Below, piece after piece: positions 1 to 7,552 of a DNA stretch of 44,737 bases. A program made the translations under genes and the position numbers. A model generated the notes under the pieces. That model was not told the origin of the DNA, did no database searches, and saw nothing but the letters and a program-made list of their open reading frames with translations. Numbering within the stretch: the first letter of the stretch is position 1; each line of letters begins with the position of its first letter. Source of the stretch: Acidovorax facilis (GTDB lineage: Bacteria > Pseudomonadota > Gammaproteobacteria > Burkholderiales > Burkholderiaceae_C); the NCBI RefSeq assembly GCF_023913775.1, contig NZ_JAMXAX010000032.1, forward strand, positions 1 through 44,737, given 5' to 3'.

Positions 1-1503
1 ATCACCGCCACTTCTTCCGCCCCGCTCCCGACACCCGCCGAACGCGCCGCGCGCCAGGCTGAGGTTGTCCAGGCCCTGGGCCGCGTGCTGCCCGCCCACG
101 CGCTGCTCTGGCACACCGAAGACACCACGCCCTACGAATGCGACGGCCTCACCGCCTACCGCCAGCGCCCATTGGTGGTGTGCCTGCCGGAAACCTACGA
201 CGAGGTGCAGGCCGTGCTGCAGGCGTGCCACCGGCTGCAGGTGCCGGTGGTGGCGCGCGGTGCGGGCACGGGCCTGTCGGGAGGCGCCATGCCGCACGCC
301 CTGGGCGTGACGATGTCGCTGGCCAAGTTCAACCGCATCCTCGACATCAACCCCGAAAGCCGCACGGCCGTGGTGCAGTGTGGCGTGCGCAACCTGGCGA
401 TCAGCGAAGCGGCGGCACCCTACAACCTCTACTACGCCCCTGACCCCAGCAGCCAGATCGCCTGCACCATCGGCGGCAACGTGGCCGAGAACTCGGGCGG
501 CGTGCATTGCCTGAAGTACGGCCTGACGGTGCACAACGTGCTCAAGGTGAAGGGCTTCACGGTGGAAGGTGAGCCGGTGGAGTTCGGCAGCGAGGCGCTG
601 GATGCGCCCGGCTACGACCTGCTGGCCGCCGTGATCGGCAGCGAGGGCATGCTGGCCGTGACCACCGAAGTGACGGTCAAGCTCATCCCCAAGCCCCAGC
701 TGGCGCGCTGCATCATGGCCAGCTTTGACGACGTGCGCAAAGCGGGCGACGCGGTGGCCGCGGTCATCGCGGCTGGCATCATCCCCGCCGGCCTGGAGAT
801 GATGGACAAGCCCATGACCGCCGCCGTCGAAGACTTTGTGCACGCGGGCTACGACCTGACAGCCGAAGCCATCCTGCTGTGCGAAAGCGATGGCACGCCC
901 GAAGAAGTAGAGGAAGAAATCGGCCGCATGAGCGACGTGCTGCGCGCTGCAGGCGCCACCGCCATTTCGGTCAGCAACGACGAAGCCGAGCGCCTGCGCT
1001 TCTGGAGCGGTCGAAAGAACGCCTTCCCCGCCAGCGGCCGCATCAGCCCCGACTACATGTGCATGGACTCGACCATCCCGCGCAAGCGCCTGGCCGACAT
1101 CCTGCTGGCCATCCAGGAGATGGAAAAGAAATACCAGCTGCGCTGCGCCAACGTGTTCCACGCGGGCGACGGCAACCTGCATCCGCTGATCCTTTTCGAT
1201 GCGAACGATGCCGACCAGTTGCACCGCTGCGAACTGTTTGGTGCGGAGATTCTGGAGACCAGCGTGGCCATGGGCGGCACCGTGACGGGTGAGCATGGTG
1301 TGGGTGTGGAGAAACTCAACAGCATGTGCGTGCAGTTTTCTGCGGAGGAGAACGCACAAATGTTCGGGCTCAAGCATGCGTTCGACCCGGCGGGGTTGCT
1401 GAACCCGGGGAAGGTGATTCCGACGCTGAACCGGTGTGCGGAGTACGGGAAGATGCTGGTGCGCGGAGGGGCGATCAAGCATCCGGATTTGCCGAGGTTT
1501 TGA
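1..1503 (+). CDS. glcD: Glycolate oxidase FAD-linked subunit GlcD, 5' end outside the window
   Basis: FAD-linked oxidase that takes electrons from glycolate (or a related 2-hydroxy acid) as a complex with GlcE and GlcF. The frame is open from base 1, so the start codon lies just left of the window; about 500 residues are visible, close to the usual 499. The N-terminal half is an FAD_binding_4 domain (PLVVCLPETYDEVQAVL, then ARGAGTGLSGG). The C-terminal half is the FAD-oxidase_C domain with FHAGDGNLHP and the TGEHGVG loop. A D-lactate dehydrogenase of the same superfamily is the main alternative, but the GlcD-style motifs and length favour GlcD. The partner genes glcE and glcF do not follow on the right, so they must be elsewhere or missing. 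The last roughly 150 bases have less biased third positions than the rest. Confidence 0.88.
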   Translation: MTATSSAPLPTPAERAARQAEVVQALGRVLPAHALLWHTEDTTPYECDGLTAYRQRPLVVCLPETYDEVQAVLQACHRLQVPVVARGAGTGLSGGAMPHALGVTMSLAKFNRILDINPESRTAVVQCGVRNLAISEAAAPYNLYYAPDPSSQIACTIGGNVAENSGGVHCLKYGLTVHNVLKVKGFTVEGEPVEFGSEALDAPGYDLLAAVIGSEGMLAVTTEVTVKLIPKPQLARCIMASFDDVRKAGDAVAAVIAAGIIPAGLEMMDKPMTAAVEDFVHAGYDLTAEAILLCESDGTPEEVEEEIGRMSDVLRAAGATAISVSNDEAERLRFWSGRKNAFPASGRISPDYMCMDSTIPRKRLADILLAIQEMEKKYQLRCANVFHAGDGNLHPLILFDANDADQLHRCELFGAEILETSVAMGGTVTGEHGVGVEKLNSMCVQFSAEENAQMFGLKHAFDPAGLLNPGKVIPTLNRCAEYGKMLVRGGAIKHPDLPRF

Positions 1504-1602
1504 AGGGTAGGGATCCTGGTGAACCGCACGATCGGAGGCTATTTCGGTCGCCGGATGGATAACCGGCGAAGGAACATACCGCAGTTCAATCGGCCGGCAG
1601 CA

Positions 1603-2466
1603 CTATGCATTCGGAAGGACTCGGTAGGAAACAAGCATGAAGTCATCATTATCACCCTTGCGATGCCAAGCTTTCTTGGAGACAACGCTGCACTGGATGT
1701 CTAGGTTCGCGGCGACTTGGCTTTCTGTCAGCTTCACCTGAAAAGACGGACCCGTGCCGTATTCATTCAATGGCAGACGAGTTGATGCCCAGCGGATCTC
1801 GTACAAGTCAGGGGGATAGGCAGGGTCAACTTCGACCTCGACCGTAAGCACATCGCCGACCCTCAGATATGAGGCTTCGTCGTGCATGTACCCATGATTA
1901 AAGTCTTGGACCTCTGTTCCCGCAGCCCGGTGCCGAACGTTCCCCAGTGAGTCGGACATCCGAATAATCAAAGGAGCATCGTACAAATAGGCCATAGCTT
2001 GCTTGCGATAGAAGTCCTGAAGCGATTTGAGGATGTCGTTGCTGTAGCAGAAGGCCTGCTCGGCTTGCCGAAGCGTGATTGGGTTGGCGTGATACAACGG
2101 ATTTCTTGCTGCAACTATGCGATCAAGCTGTCGTTGCGCTGCCTCGCGATTGTGCGCCGCACCGGCAAAGGCTTCGCGAAACTCGCCGAAAAACTTGCAG
2201 ATTGTTCTTGCCTCGTCCTCGAGCAAAAGCGTGTCAATGGGGCGCGAATATCTGCCTGGGTGAGTTTTCATCATGTTGTCAGCGTGCACCCTCACCTTTG
2301 TCGGAAAGAGAGGTGCACCAGTGCCGTCAACTGCATCGAAATAGTCAGGACCGTAAAGTGCCTTAAATCTCAGGTCGATGAGACGGCGAAGCCAAAACTC
2401 CAGGGCCTCGATCTTTTCCTTGCACGCCGCTCGCGTTTCATCGATCGTCATCCTTCCAAACACCAT
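1603..2466 (-). CDS. HEPN-domain protein, possibly RNA-acting
   Basis: A 287-residue protein of unknown exact role. The first half is helical, and the helix pair ALEFWLRRLIDLRF ... ARNPLYHANPITLRQAEQAF contains R-N-P-L-Y-H, an R-x4-H motif typical of HEPN domains; many HEPN proteins are RNases in toxin or defence systems. The second half is beta-rich (LTVEVEVDPAYPPDLYEIRW) and has no family I recognise. The start is uncertain: the ATG at 2466 follows GGGAGA, but ATGs at 2508 and 2451 and an upstream TTG are also open. Base composition is visibly less GC-rich than glcD or the genes to the right, which suggests acquisition. It is convergent with glcD and its start region faces the start of the next gene. 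The protein is clearly coding; the HEPN assignment rests on the motif and its helical setting. Confidence 0.72.
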   Translation of the reverse strand: MVFGRMTIDETRAACKEKIEALEFWLRRLIDLRFKALYGPDYFDAVDGTGAPLFPTKVRVHADNMMKTHPGRYSRPIDTLLLEDEARTICKFFGEFREAFAGAAHNREAAQRQLDRIVAARNPLYHANPITLRQAEQAFCYSNDILKSLQDFYRKQAMAYLYDAPLIIRMSDSLGNVRHRAAGTEVQDFNHGYMHDEASYLRVGDVLTVEVEVDPAYPPDLYEIRWASTRLPLNEYGTGPSFQVKLTESQVAANLDIQCSVVSKKAWHRKGDNDDFMLVSYRVLPNA

Positions 2467-2577
2467 CTTCTCCCGGCAGTTGACTGTATCGAGCATAGCC
2501 GCCGACATCTCGTCACCGATAGCCGCCAGCAAAAACCGCCGACAATCCGCAGCCCGTCTCTCCTTGTTACCGATCCC

Positions 2578-3024
2578 ATGCCCAGCGACTCTCCCTCCGC
2601 TTTCCTCCAATCCGGCAACGCCCTAGTCGCACAAGCGCAGGCCGTGGCCACGCAGGACTTTGCCGCAGCGCGGGCGTTGTGGCGGCAGGCGGGGATGCTG
2701 TTTCAACGGGCGCACGAAGCCGACCCCACGCAACATGCTGCGGCGTTTCGCCTGGGGCAGGCGTGGGTGGCAGAAGCCCATGCGCTGCAGAAAGAAGGAT
2801 CAGAGGATGCGATAGCGATGTGGCGCCAGGCGGCGCTGCAGTGCGAGGTGGCCTTTGCGCTCGACCCGCACCATGCGGTGACGGCCATGCACATCGCCAG
2901 TTGCTACGCCTGGGCACAGGACGCCGAGGCCAAACAGGCGTGGGCGCAGATTGCGCAGCATCTGCAGGAAGAACACGCGGCGAACATGGCTGCGAACATG
3001 GCTGCGGATGAGGCGGCACGCTAG
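2578..3024 (+). CDS. Small alanine-rich TPR-like protein
   Basis: A 148-residue soluble protein beginning MPSDSPSAFLQSGNALVAQA. It consists of amphipathic helix pairs with conserved small and aromatic positions (LFQRAHEADPTQHAAAFRLGQAW, then ALDPHHAVTAMHIASCYAW), the spacing expected of tetratricopeptide-like repeats, which usually mediate protein-protein contacts. No signal peptide or membrane segment is visible. The ATG at 2578 was chosen because the frame upstream of it is antisense to the neighbouring HEPN gene and reads as low-complexity nonsense. No neighbour suggests a pathway. The C-terminal tail repeats AANMAANMA and then stops. It reads as a real gene of the host type, but the function is not recognised. 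Confidence 0.6.
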   Translation: MPSDSPSAFLQSGNALVAQAQAVATQDFAAARALWRQAGMLFQRAHEADPTQHAAAFRLGQAWVAEAHALQKEGSEDAIAMWRQAALQCEVAFALDPHHAVTAMHIASCYAWAQDAEAKQAWAQIAQHLQEEHAANMAANMAADEAAR

Positions 3025-3259
3025 GCCAAGCCCCACGCGGTCGGCGCGCGGCCGAGCAACGCGATGGCCCGTGTGGCTGTTCGGCTGTTGGATGTTCGGC
3101 TGTCCACCCCCCTGCTGGCTGCGCCTGCGGCGGGGCGGTTGCGGGGTGAGCATGCGCGTCGAAGCGCGCATGCCTCGTGCTCTGACTCGCCGTGGTTGTC
3201 CGAGCGGCGCTGCGCAGCAGCAAAGCGAGTTCCACGGCGCACCCCGCAGCCGCCCCGCC

Positions 3260-3400
3260 GCAGGTTTGCCCCTTCGCAACGCGAAGGGGTCGCAGACTGG
3301 GGGTCGCCTTTCTTTTGGGTACTTTTCTTTGGCGAAGCAAAGAACAAGTACCTCGCCCGCCGGGGCGAGTCCCGGCCTCCGCCCTCAACACCAGCATGCT
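3260..3400. repeat. Dispersed intergenic repeat, 'TTTTGGGTACTTTTCTTTGG' type
   Basis: Non-coding stretch containing a 9-bp hairpin (CCCCTTCGC / GCGAAGGGG, near 3268-3288), then CTTTTGGGTACTTTTCTTTGG, AAGCAAAGAACAAGTACC and CGCCCGCCGGGGCGAGTCCC. From memory this is a high-copy intergenic element of Burkholderiales. The whole gap 3025-3449 holds no convincing gene; open frames here are proline- and arginine-rich on both strands. Confidence 0.6.
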
Positions 3401-3420
3401 TTTCGAACCAGCACGCCCTG

Positions 3421-3446
3421 GCTTCGACAGGCTCAGCTCGAACGGG
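3421..3446. repeat. GCTTCGACAGGCTCAGCTCG intergenic repeat
   Basis: This short sequence, ending in AACGGG, is a dispersed repeat known from intergenic regions of many proteobacteria. It lies just beyond the 3' end of the DUF445 gene and may be part of that gene's termination region. Confidence 0.6.
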
Positions 3447-3449
3447 TGG

Positions 3450-4745
3450 TCAACTGCCCACCACCGCCCGCCAAATCTCCCCCGCGTGCGACACCGCAAA
3501 CAGCACCAGCCCGATCAGCCCGCCCACCACGGTCCCGTTGATGCGGATGTACTGCAAATCCTTCCCAATGTTCAGCTCAATCAGCTGCGTCATCTCCTCG
3601 GTATCCCATCGCCGCACGGTGTCCTCAATGTGCTGCGCAATAAACGCCGACACATCCGGCGCCAGCCCCTCCACCCACCGCTCCAGCCGGTCATTGAACG
3701 ACTGCCGCAACGCCGCGTCCCCCGCCAGCGACTCGCCCAACCATAGCCCCAGCTTGCCCACCTGCCGCGCCAGTACCGAATCGGCATCGGCCAGGTCGCG
3801 CTGCAGAGCGCCGCGCAGATCCAGCCACAAGGTCTGCACATAGCCACCCACGGTGGCGTCGGTCTGCAGCCAGGTGCGGATCTCCTCACCCTTGCGCTCC
3901 CATTCCGGGTCGCTGCGCAGGCGCTCGATAAAGCGCTGCACCGCCACATCAAACTGCGCACGCAGTGCATGCTGCGGGTTGGCGGCCACATCGGCCATCA
4001 GGCTCTCCAGCGCGCGGGCCAGCAGGGCCGAGCCCTTGTCGCCCAGCCAGTCGCTGGGCAACAACTTCTCGGTGCGCGGGTGGTCCTTCTTGAGCCAGGC
4101 CACGATCGACTGCGCGACCCAGGTGCGGGTTTGCTCGTTCTGCAGCAGTTCGATGAGCTTGGCCAGCACGTCGTCCAGCAGTGCCTGGTGGCGGCCGTTG
4201 TGCGTGAGGGTGTCGAGCACTGCCGCCAGGGCACGCGACATATCCACCTGCCCGATCAAGGCACGCGCGGCCTGGTGGATGAAGCGTTCCACCTGCGCGT
4301 CCTGCACCGTCTCCAGCGCAGCCGAGGCCAGGCGCGTGGCTTGGTGCCCCAGCAGCGTGGCGTTGCCAGGCGCCGTGAGCCACTGCGCCAGCCGCTCGGC
4401 CGGGTCATGCCGGCGGATCAGCGACACGAGCGAAGGCACATCCAGGAACTTGTCGCGCACAAAGGTGGCGAGGTTGCGGCCGATGCGCGCCTGGTTGCGC
4501 GCAATGACCGCCGTGTGCGGAATGGGCAGGCCCAGCGGGCGCCGGAACAGCGCCACCACCGCAAACCAGTCCGCCAGCGCACCCACCATGGCGGCCTCGG
4601 CCATGGCTTTCACGCAGTTGAGCCACAGTCCGCGTTCGACCACACTGGTGGCGATGAACACGGCCGTCACCAGCAGCAATAGGCCCAGTGCCTGGCGCTT
4701 GGCCCGGCGCAAGGCGAAGATTGCGCTATCAGTATCGGCGTTCAT
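3450..4745 (-). CDS. DUF445 family inner-membrane protein
   Basis: A 431-residue protein of the DUF445 (YjiN-like) family. Visible hallmarks are a transmembrane helix at about residues 20-40 (LGLLLLVTAVFIATSVV), the conserved MAEAAMVGALADWFAVVALFRRPLGLPIPHT block, a long amphipathic helical middle, and a second hydrophobic helix at the C-terminus (VVGGLIGLVLFAVSH). Function is not established; the layout suggests a membrane-tethered helical protein facing the cytoplasm or periplasm. The ATG at 4745 (MNADTDSAIF) was preferred to an upstream TTG because only the ATG gives a normal family N-terminus. It is transcribed leftward, 33 bp downstream of the aminotransferase gene, and could be read with it. 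Confidence 0.85.
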   Translation of the reverse strand: MNADTDSAIFALRRAKRQALGLLLLVTAVFIATSVVERGLWLNCVKAMAEAAMVGALADWFAVVALFRRPLGLPIPHTAVIARNQARIGRNLATFVRDKFLDVPSLVSLIRRHDPAERLAQWLTAPGNATLLGHQATRLASAALETVQDAQVERFIHQAARALIGQVDMSRALAAVLDTLTHNGRHQALLDDVLAKLIELLQNEQTRTWVAQSIVAWLKKDHPRTEKLLPSDWLGDKGSALLARALESLMADVAANPQHALRAQFDVAVQRFIERLRSDPEWERKGEEIRTWLQTDATVGGYVQTLWLDLRGALQRDLADADSVLARQVGKLGLWLGESLAGDAALRQSFNDRLERWVEGLAPDVSAFIAQHIEDTVRRWDTEEMTQLIELNIGKDLQYIRINGTVVGGLIGLVLFAVSHAGEIWRAVVGS

Positions 4746-4778
4746 CCGGGCCAGCCCGCCGACCAAGACCCCAATGCG

Positions 4779-5918
4779 TCAGGCAGCCGCCGCAATCTGG
4801 TCCAGCGCCTTCGACAAGTGCCCCACCGTGCGGTCCACGTTGTGCCACTTCTCCAGGCCAAAAAGGCCAATGCGGAAGGTCTTGAAGTCCGGCCCCTCGT
4901 CGCACTGCAGCGGCACGCCGGCAGCGGTCTGTAGCCCCACTTCCATGAACTTCTTGCCGTTCTGGATGCCGGGGTCGGTGGTGTAGCTCACCACCACGCC
5001 GGGCGCCTTGAAGCCGTCGGCCGCCACGCTGGGGAAGCCGCGCGATTCGAGCAGCGCCCGCACCTTGGCGCCCAGTTCGATCTGCTCGTTACGCACCTTG
5101 GCAAATCCATATTCACGCGTCTCGGCCATCACCTCGCGCAGGCGCACCAGCGCATCCGTGGGCATGGTGGTGTGGTACGCGTGCTGGCCCTTTTCGTAGC
5201 CCTCGGCGATCTGCATCCACTTCTTGAGGTCGCACGAGAAGCTGCTGCTCGTGGCGCCCTCGATGGCTTCGCGCGCACGCTCGGACAGCATCACCATGGC
5301 GCAGCAAGGCGATCCGCTCCAGCCCTTTTGCGGCGCGCTGATGAGCACATCCACGCCCGTGGCCTGCATGTCCACCCACATCGCGCCCGACGCCACGCAG
5401 TCCAGCACAAACAGCGCGCCCACCTCGTGCGCAGCCGCCGTCAGCGTGCGGATGTAGTCGTCCGAAAGGATGATGCCGCTGGCCGTCTCCACATGGGGCG
5501 CAAACACCACCTTGGGCTTTTCGGCGCGGATGGTGGCGGCGACTTCTTCTGCGGGGCATGGTGCCCAGGGCGCCTGCGGGCCGCTGCCCTGCTGGCGCGC
5601 CTTGCACACCACGGATCCGCCGCCCAGACCTTTGTCGGCGTCGAATATCTGTGTCCAGCGGTAGCTGAACCAGCCGTTGCGCACGATGAGCACCTTTTCC
5701 TTGTTGGCAAACTGGCGCGCCACGGCCTCCATGCCGAAGGTACCGCTGCCGGGCACCAGCACGGCAGTGTGGGCGTGGTAGACCTCTTTCAGCGTGCCCA
5801 GAATGTCCTGCACCACGCCGGTGAAGCGCTTGGACATGTGGTTGAGCGCGCGGTCGGTGTAGACCACCGAAAATTCGAGCAAACCATCGGGGTCGATATC
5901 GGGCAAAAGGCCGGGCAT
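4779..5918 (-). CDS. Class V PLP-dependent aminotransferase (serine/alanine-glyoxylate type)
   Basis: A 379-residue fold-type I enzyme. The catalytic lysine lies in SAPQKGWSGSP at about residue 190, preceded by the PLP-contacting VLDCVASGAMWVD aspartate. The glycine-rich VPGSGTFGMEAV segment near residue 60 binds the cofactor phosphate. These features match alanine- or serine-glyoxylate aminotransferases, which move an amino group to glyoxylate; with glcD in the same window a role in C2 metabolism is plausible. The 2-aminoethylphosphonate transaminase branch is an alternative. The ATG at 5918 has GGAG at good spacing. It is divergent from the AraC regulator, with 90 bp between the two starts, so AraC control is possible but unproven. 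Confidence 0.82.
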   Translation of the reverse strand: MPGLLPDIDPDGLLEFSVVYTDRALNHMSKRFTGVVQDILGTLKEVYHAHTAVLVPGSGTFGMEAVARQFANKEKVLIVRNGWFSYRWTQIFDADKGLGGGSVVCKARQQGSGPQAPWAPCPAEEVAATIRAEKPKVVFAPHVETASGIILSDDYIRTLTAAAHEVGALFVLDCVASGAMWVDMQATGVDVLISAPQKGWSGSPCCAMVMLSERAREAIEGATSSSFSCDLKKWMQIAEGYEKGQHAYHTTMPTDALVRLREVMAETREYGFAKVRNEQIELGAKVRALLESRGFPSVAADGFKAPGVVVSYTTDPGIQNGKKFMEVGLQTAAGVPLQCDEGPDFKTFRIGLFGLEKWHNVDRTVGHLSKALDQIAAAA

Positions 5919-6008
5919 AGGGGAGTCTCCGCGTGTGAAACTGAGGGAGGAAAAAGGGACGATCAGGTCAGCTTATCATGGCCCCGCGCCACCCCAAGGC
6001 CGCGCGCC

Positions 6009-6815
6009 ATGCAGCAAAAACCCTTCCGATTCCTGCCCACCGCACTGCCCGGCATCGAAGCGATGCAGGCCGACTCCCGCCTGGTCTTCGGCAGGCACAT
6101 GCACTTGCAGTTCGGCCTCGGCGTGATCGAGCGGGGTGCGCAGAAATCGGCCAGCGGCCGGGGGATTGTGGAATCGGGCCCAGGCGACACCATCACGGTC
6201 AACCCCGGCGAAGTCCACGATGGCATGCCGCTGGATGAGCGTGGGCGCGCCTGGCGCATGCTCTACCTGGAGCCCGCCCTGGTGGCGCCATTGGCGGCAG
6301 AGGTGCATCCGGGCCCGCACGGCTCCGCCTTCGAATTCCATGCTCCGACGATGCGCGATGCGCGGCTGGCGGCCCAGGTACTGGCACTGTTCGACGCGGC
6401 CACCCACCGCCCCAACCACTCGGCCGCAGCGCTGCATGTGGAGGAATGCCTGTTGCGGGTGCTGGGCGGCCTGCTGCGGCCGAAGGGCCACCAACAATCC
6501 GCCGCGTCCATCGCCAGGGCTCGCACCATGATGGACGACGATCCCACCGCGCCCTGGAGCCTCGCACAACTGGCCGATGCGGCAAGTTTGAGCCGCTACC
6601 AGCTCGTGCGCCAATTTGCCCAGACCACGGGCCTGACGCCGCACGCCTACCTGCTGCAGCGCCGACTGCAGCTTGCACGCCATCTCATGGGTGCGGGTAC
6701 GCCCCTGGCTGATGTCGCCGCAGCCAGTGGCTTTGCCGACCAAAGCCACCTGACGCGCCTCTTCACGCGCAGCTTTGGCATCACACCGGGCGCCTACGTC
6801 CGCACACGCGGCTGA
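6009..6815 (+). CDS. AraC family transcriptional regulator
   Basis: A 268-residue regulator with an N-terminal cupin-like sensor (GDTITVNPGEVHDGMPLDE, residues about 58-77) and a C-terminal double helix-turn-helix (WSLAQLADAASLSRYQLVRQF, then PLADVAAASGFADQSHLTRLF). This is the classic AraC arrangement in which the ligand-binding half controls DNA binding. The ATG at 6009 gives the family-typical N-terminus; the open frame extends far upstream but is antisense to the aminotransferase there. The LysE-type exporter starts 98 bp downstream on the same strand. AraC plus LysE pairs are common, with the regulator switching on the exporter in response to an amino-acid-like ligand. The divergent aminotransferase may also be a target. 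Confidence 0.88.
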   Translation: MQQKPFRFLPTALPGIEAMQADSRLVFGRHMHLQFGLGVIERGAQKSASGRGIVESGPGDTITVNPGEVHDGMPLDERGRAWRMLYLEPALVAPLAAEVHPGPHGSAFEFHAPTMRDARLAAQVLALFDAATHRPNHSAAALHVEECLLRVLGGLLRPKGHQQSAASIARARTMMDDDPTAPWSLAQLADAASLSRYQLVRQFAQTTGLTPHAYLLQRRLQLARHLMGAGTPLADVAAASGFADQSHLTRLFTRSFGITPGAYVRTRG

Positions 6816-6912
6816 CAGCCCGGACCCTGCAATTTCGTTCAAGACCGTTGTGCGGGGTTGGCGGATGCTGCGGGCATCGCCAATTCACGCCGCCGCCGCG
6901 CGGCCTCTCGCC

Positions 6913-7524
6913 ATGGGCATCGAATTTCTCATCACCTCTCTCATCGTGGTCGTCTCGCCGGGGCCAGGAACCCTGCTGACCGTGGCGGCCGGGCTCTCGG
7001 GCGGCGCGCGGACCGCCGCCGTGACGGCGCTGGGCTGCACGCTCGGCATCGTGCCGCACCTGCTGGCGGCGATCACCGGGCTGGCCGCGCTCCTCAACGC
7101 CAGCGCCACGGCATTCGAAGTCCTGCGCTTCGCGGGGGTCGCCTACCTGGTCTACATGGGCTGGGCCACGTGGCGCTCGCCCGCCACCCTGGAGGTTCGC
7201 ACTGACGCGCCCGCACGCGCAGCCGGTGGGCGTATCACGGAAGCCATGCTGATCAACCTGCTCAACCCCAAGCTGTCGCTGTTCTTCCTCACCTTTCTGC
7301 CGCAGTTCATCGCACCGGGTGAAGCGCAGCCCGCGTGGCGCATGGTCCAGCTCTCGCTGGTCTTCATGGCCATGACCTTTGTGGTGTTCTTGGGCTATGG
7401 CGTCTTTGCCGCCCGGTTTCGTGACCAGGTGCTGCAGCGCCCCGGCGCGCTGGTGTGGCTGCGCCGCGGCTTTGCGGCCGCGTTTGTCGGGCTCGGCGCA
7501 AAGCTCGCTCTGATGCACCGATAG
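6913..7524 (+). CDS. LysE/RhtB family amino-acid exporter
   Basis: A 203-residue inner-membrane protein, the usual size for this family. The N-terminus IEFLITSLIVVVSPGPGTLL contains the family SPGPG motif, and five to six hydrophobic helices follow, including FEVLRFAGVAYLVYMGWATW and the cytoplasmic INLLNPKLSLFF motif. Members export amino acids or derivatives by proton antiport; the substrate cannot be read from sequence. The ATG at 6913 was preferred to an upstream start because it puts the first helix at the N-terminus as in relatives. It lies directly after the AraC gene and is probably controlled by it. It is convergent with the carboxylase gene, leaving only 28 bp between the two stops. 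Confidence 0.87.
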   Translation: MGIEFLITSLIVVVSPGPGTLLTVAAGLSGGARTAAVTALGCTLGIVPHLLAAITGLAALLNASATAFEVLRFAGVAYLVYMGWATWRSPATLEVRTDAPARAAGGRITEAMLINLLNPKLSLFFLTFLPQFIAPGEAQPAWRMVQLSLVFMAMTFVVFLGYGVFAARFRDQVLQRPGALVWLRRGFAAAFVGLGAKLALMHR

Positions 7525-7552
7525 GCGCCACCGTGTCAGGTGCCGTGCTGCT

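Noticed and set aside
2567-3499. 310-codon minus-strand frame through the repeat region
   Set aside because: Runs through known repeat sequence and is proline/arginine-rich; no conserved block.
5172-6008. Long open frame running into the AraC gene from upstream
   Set aside because: It is antisense to the aminotransferase, rich in histidine and arginine, and shows no family motif; the AraC N-terminus is normal from 6009.
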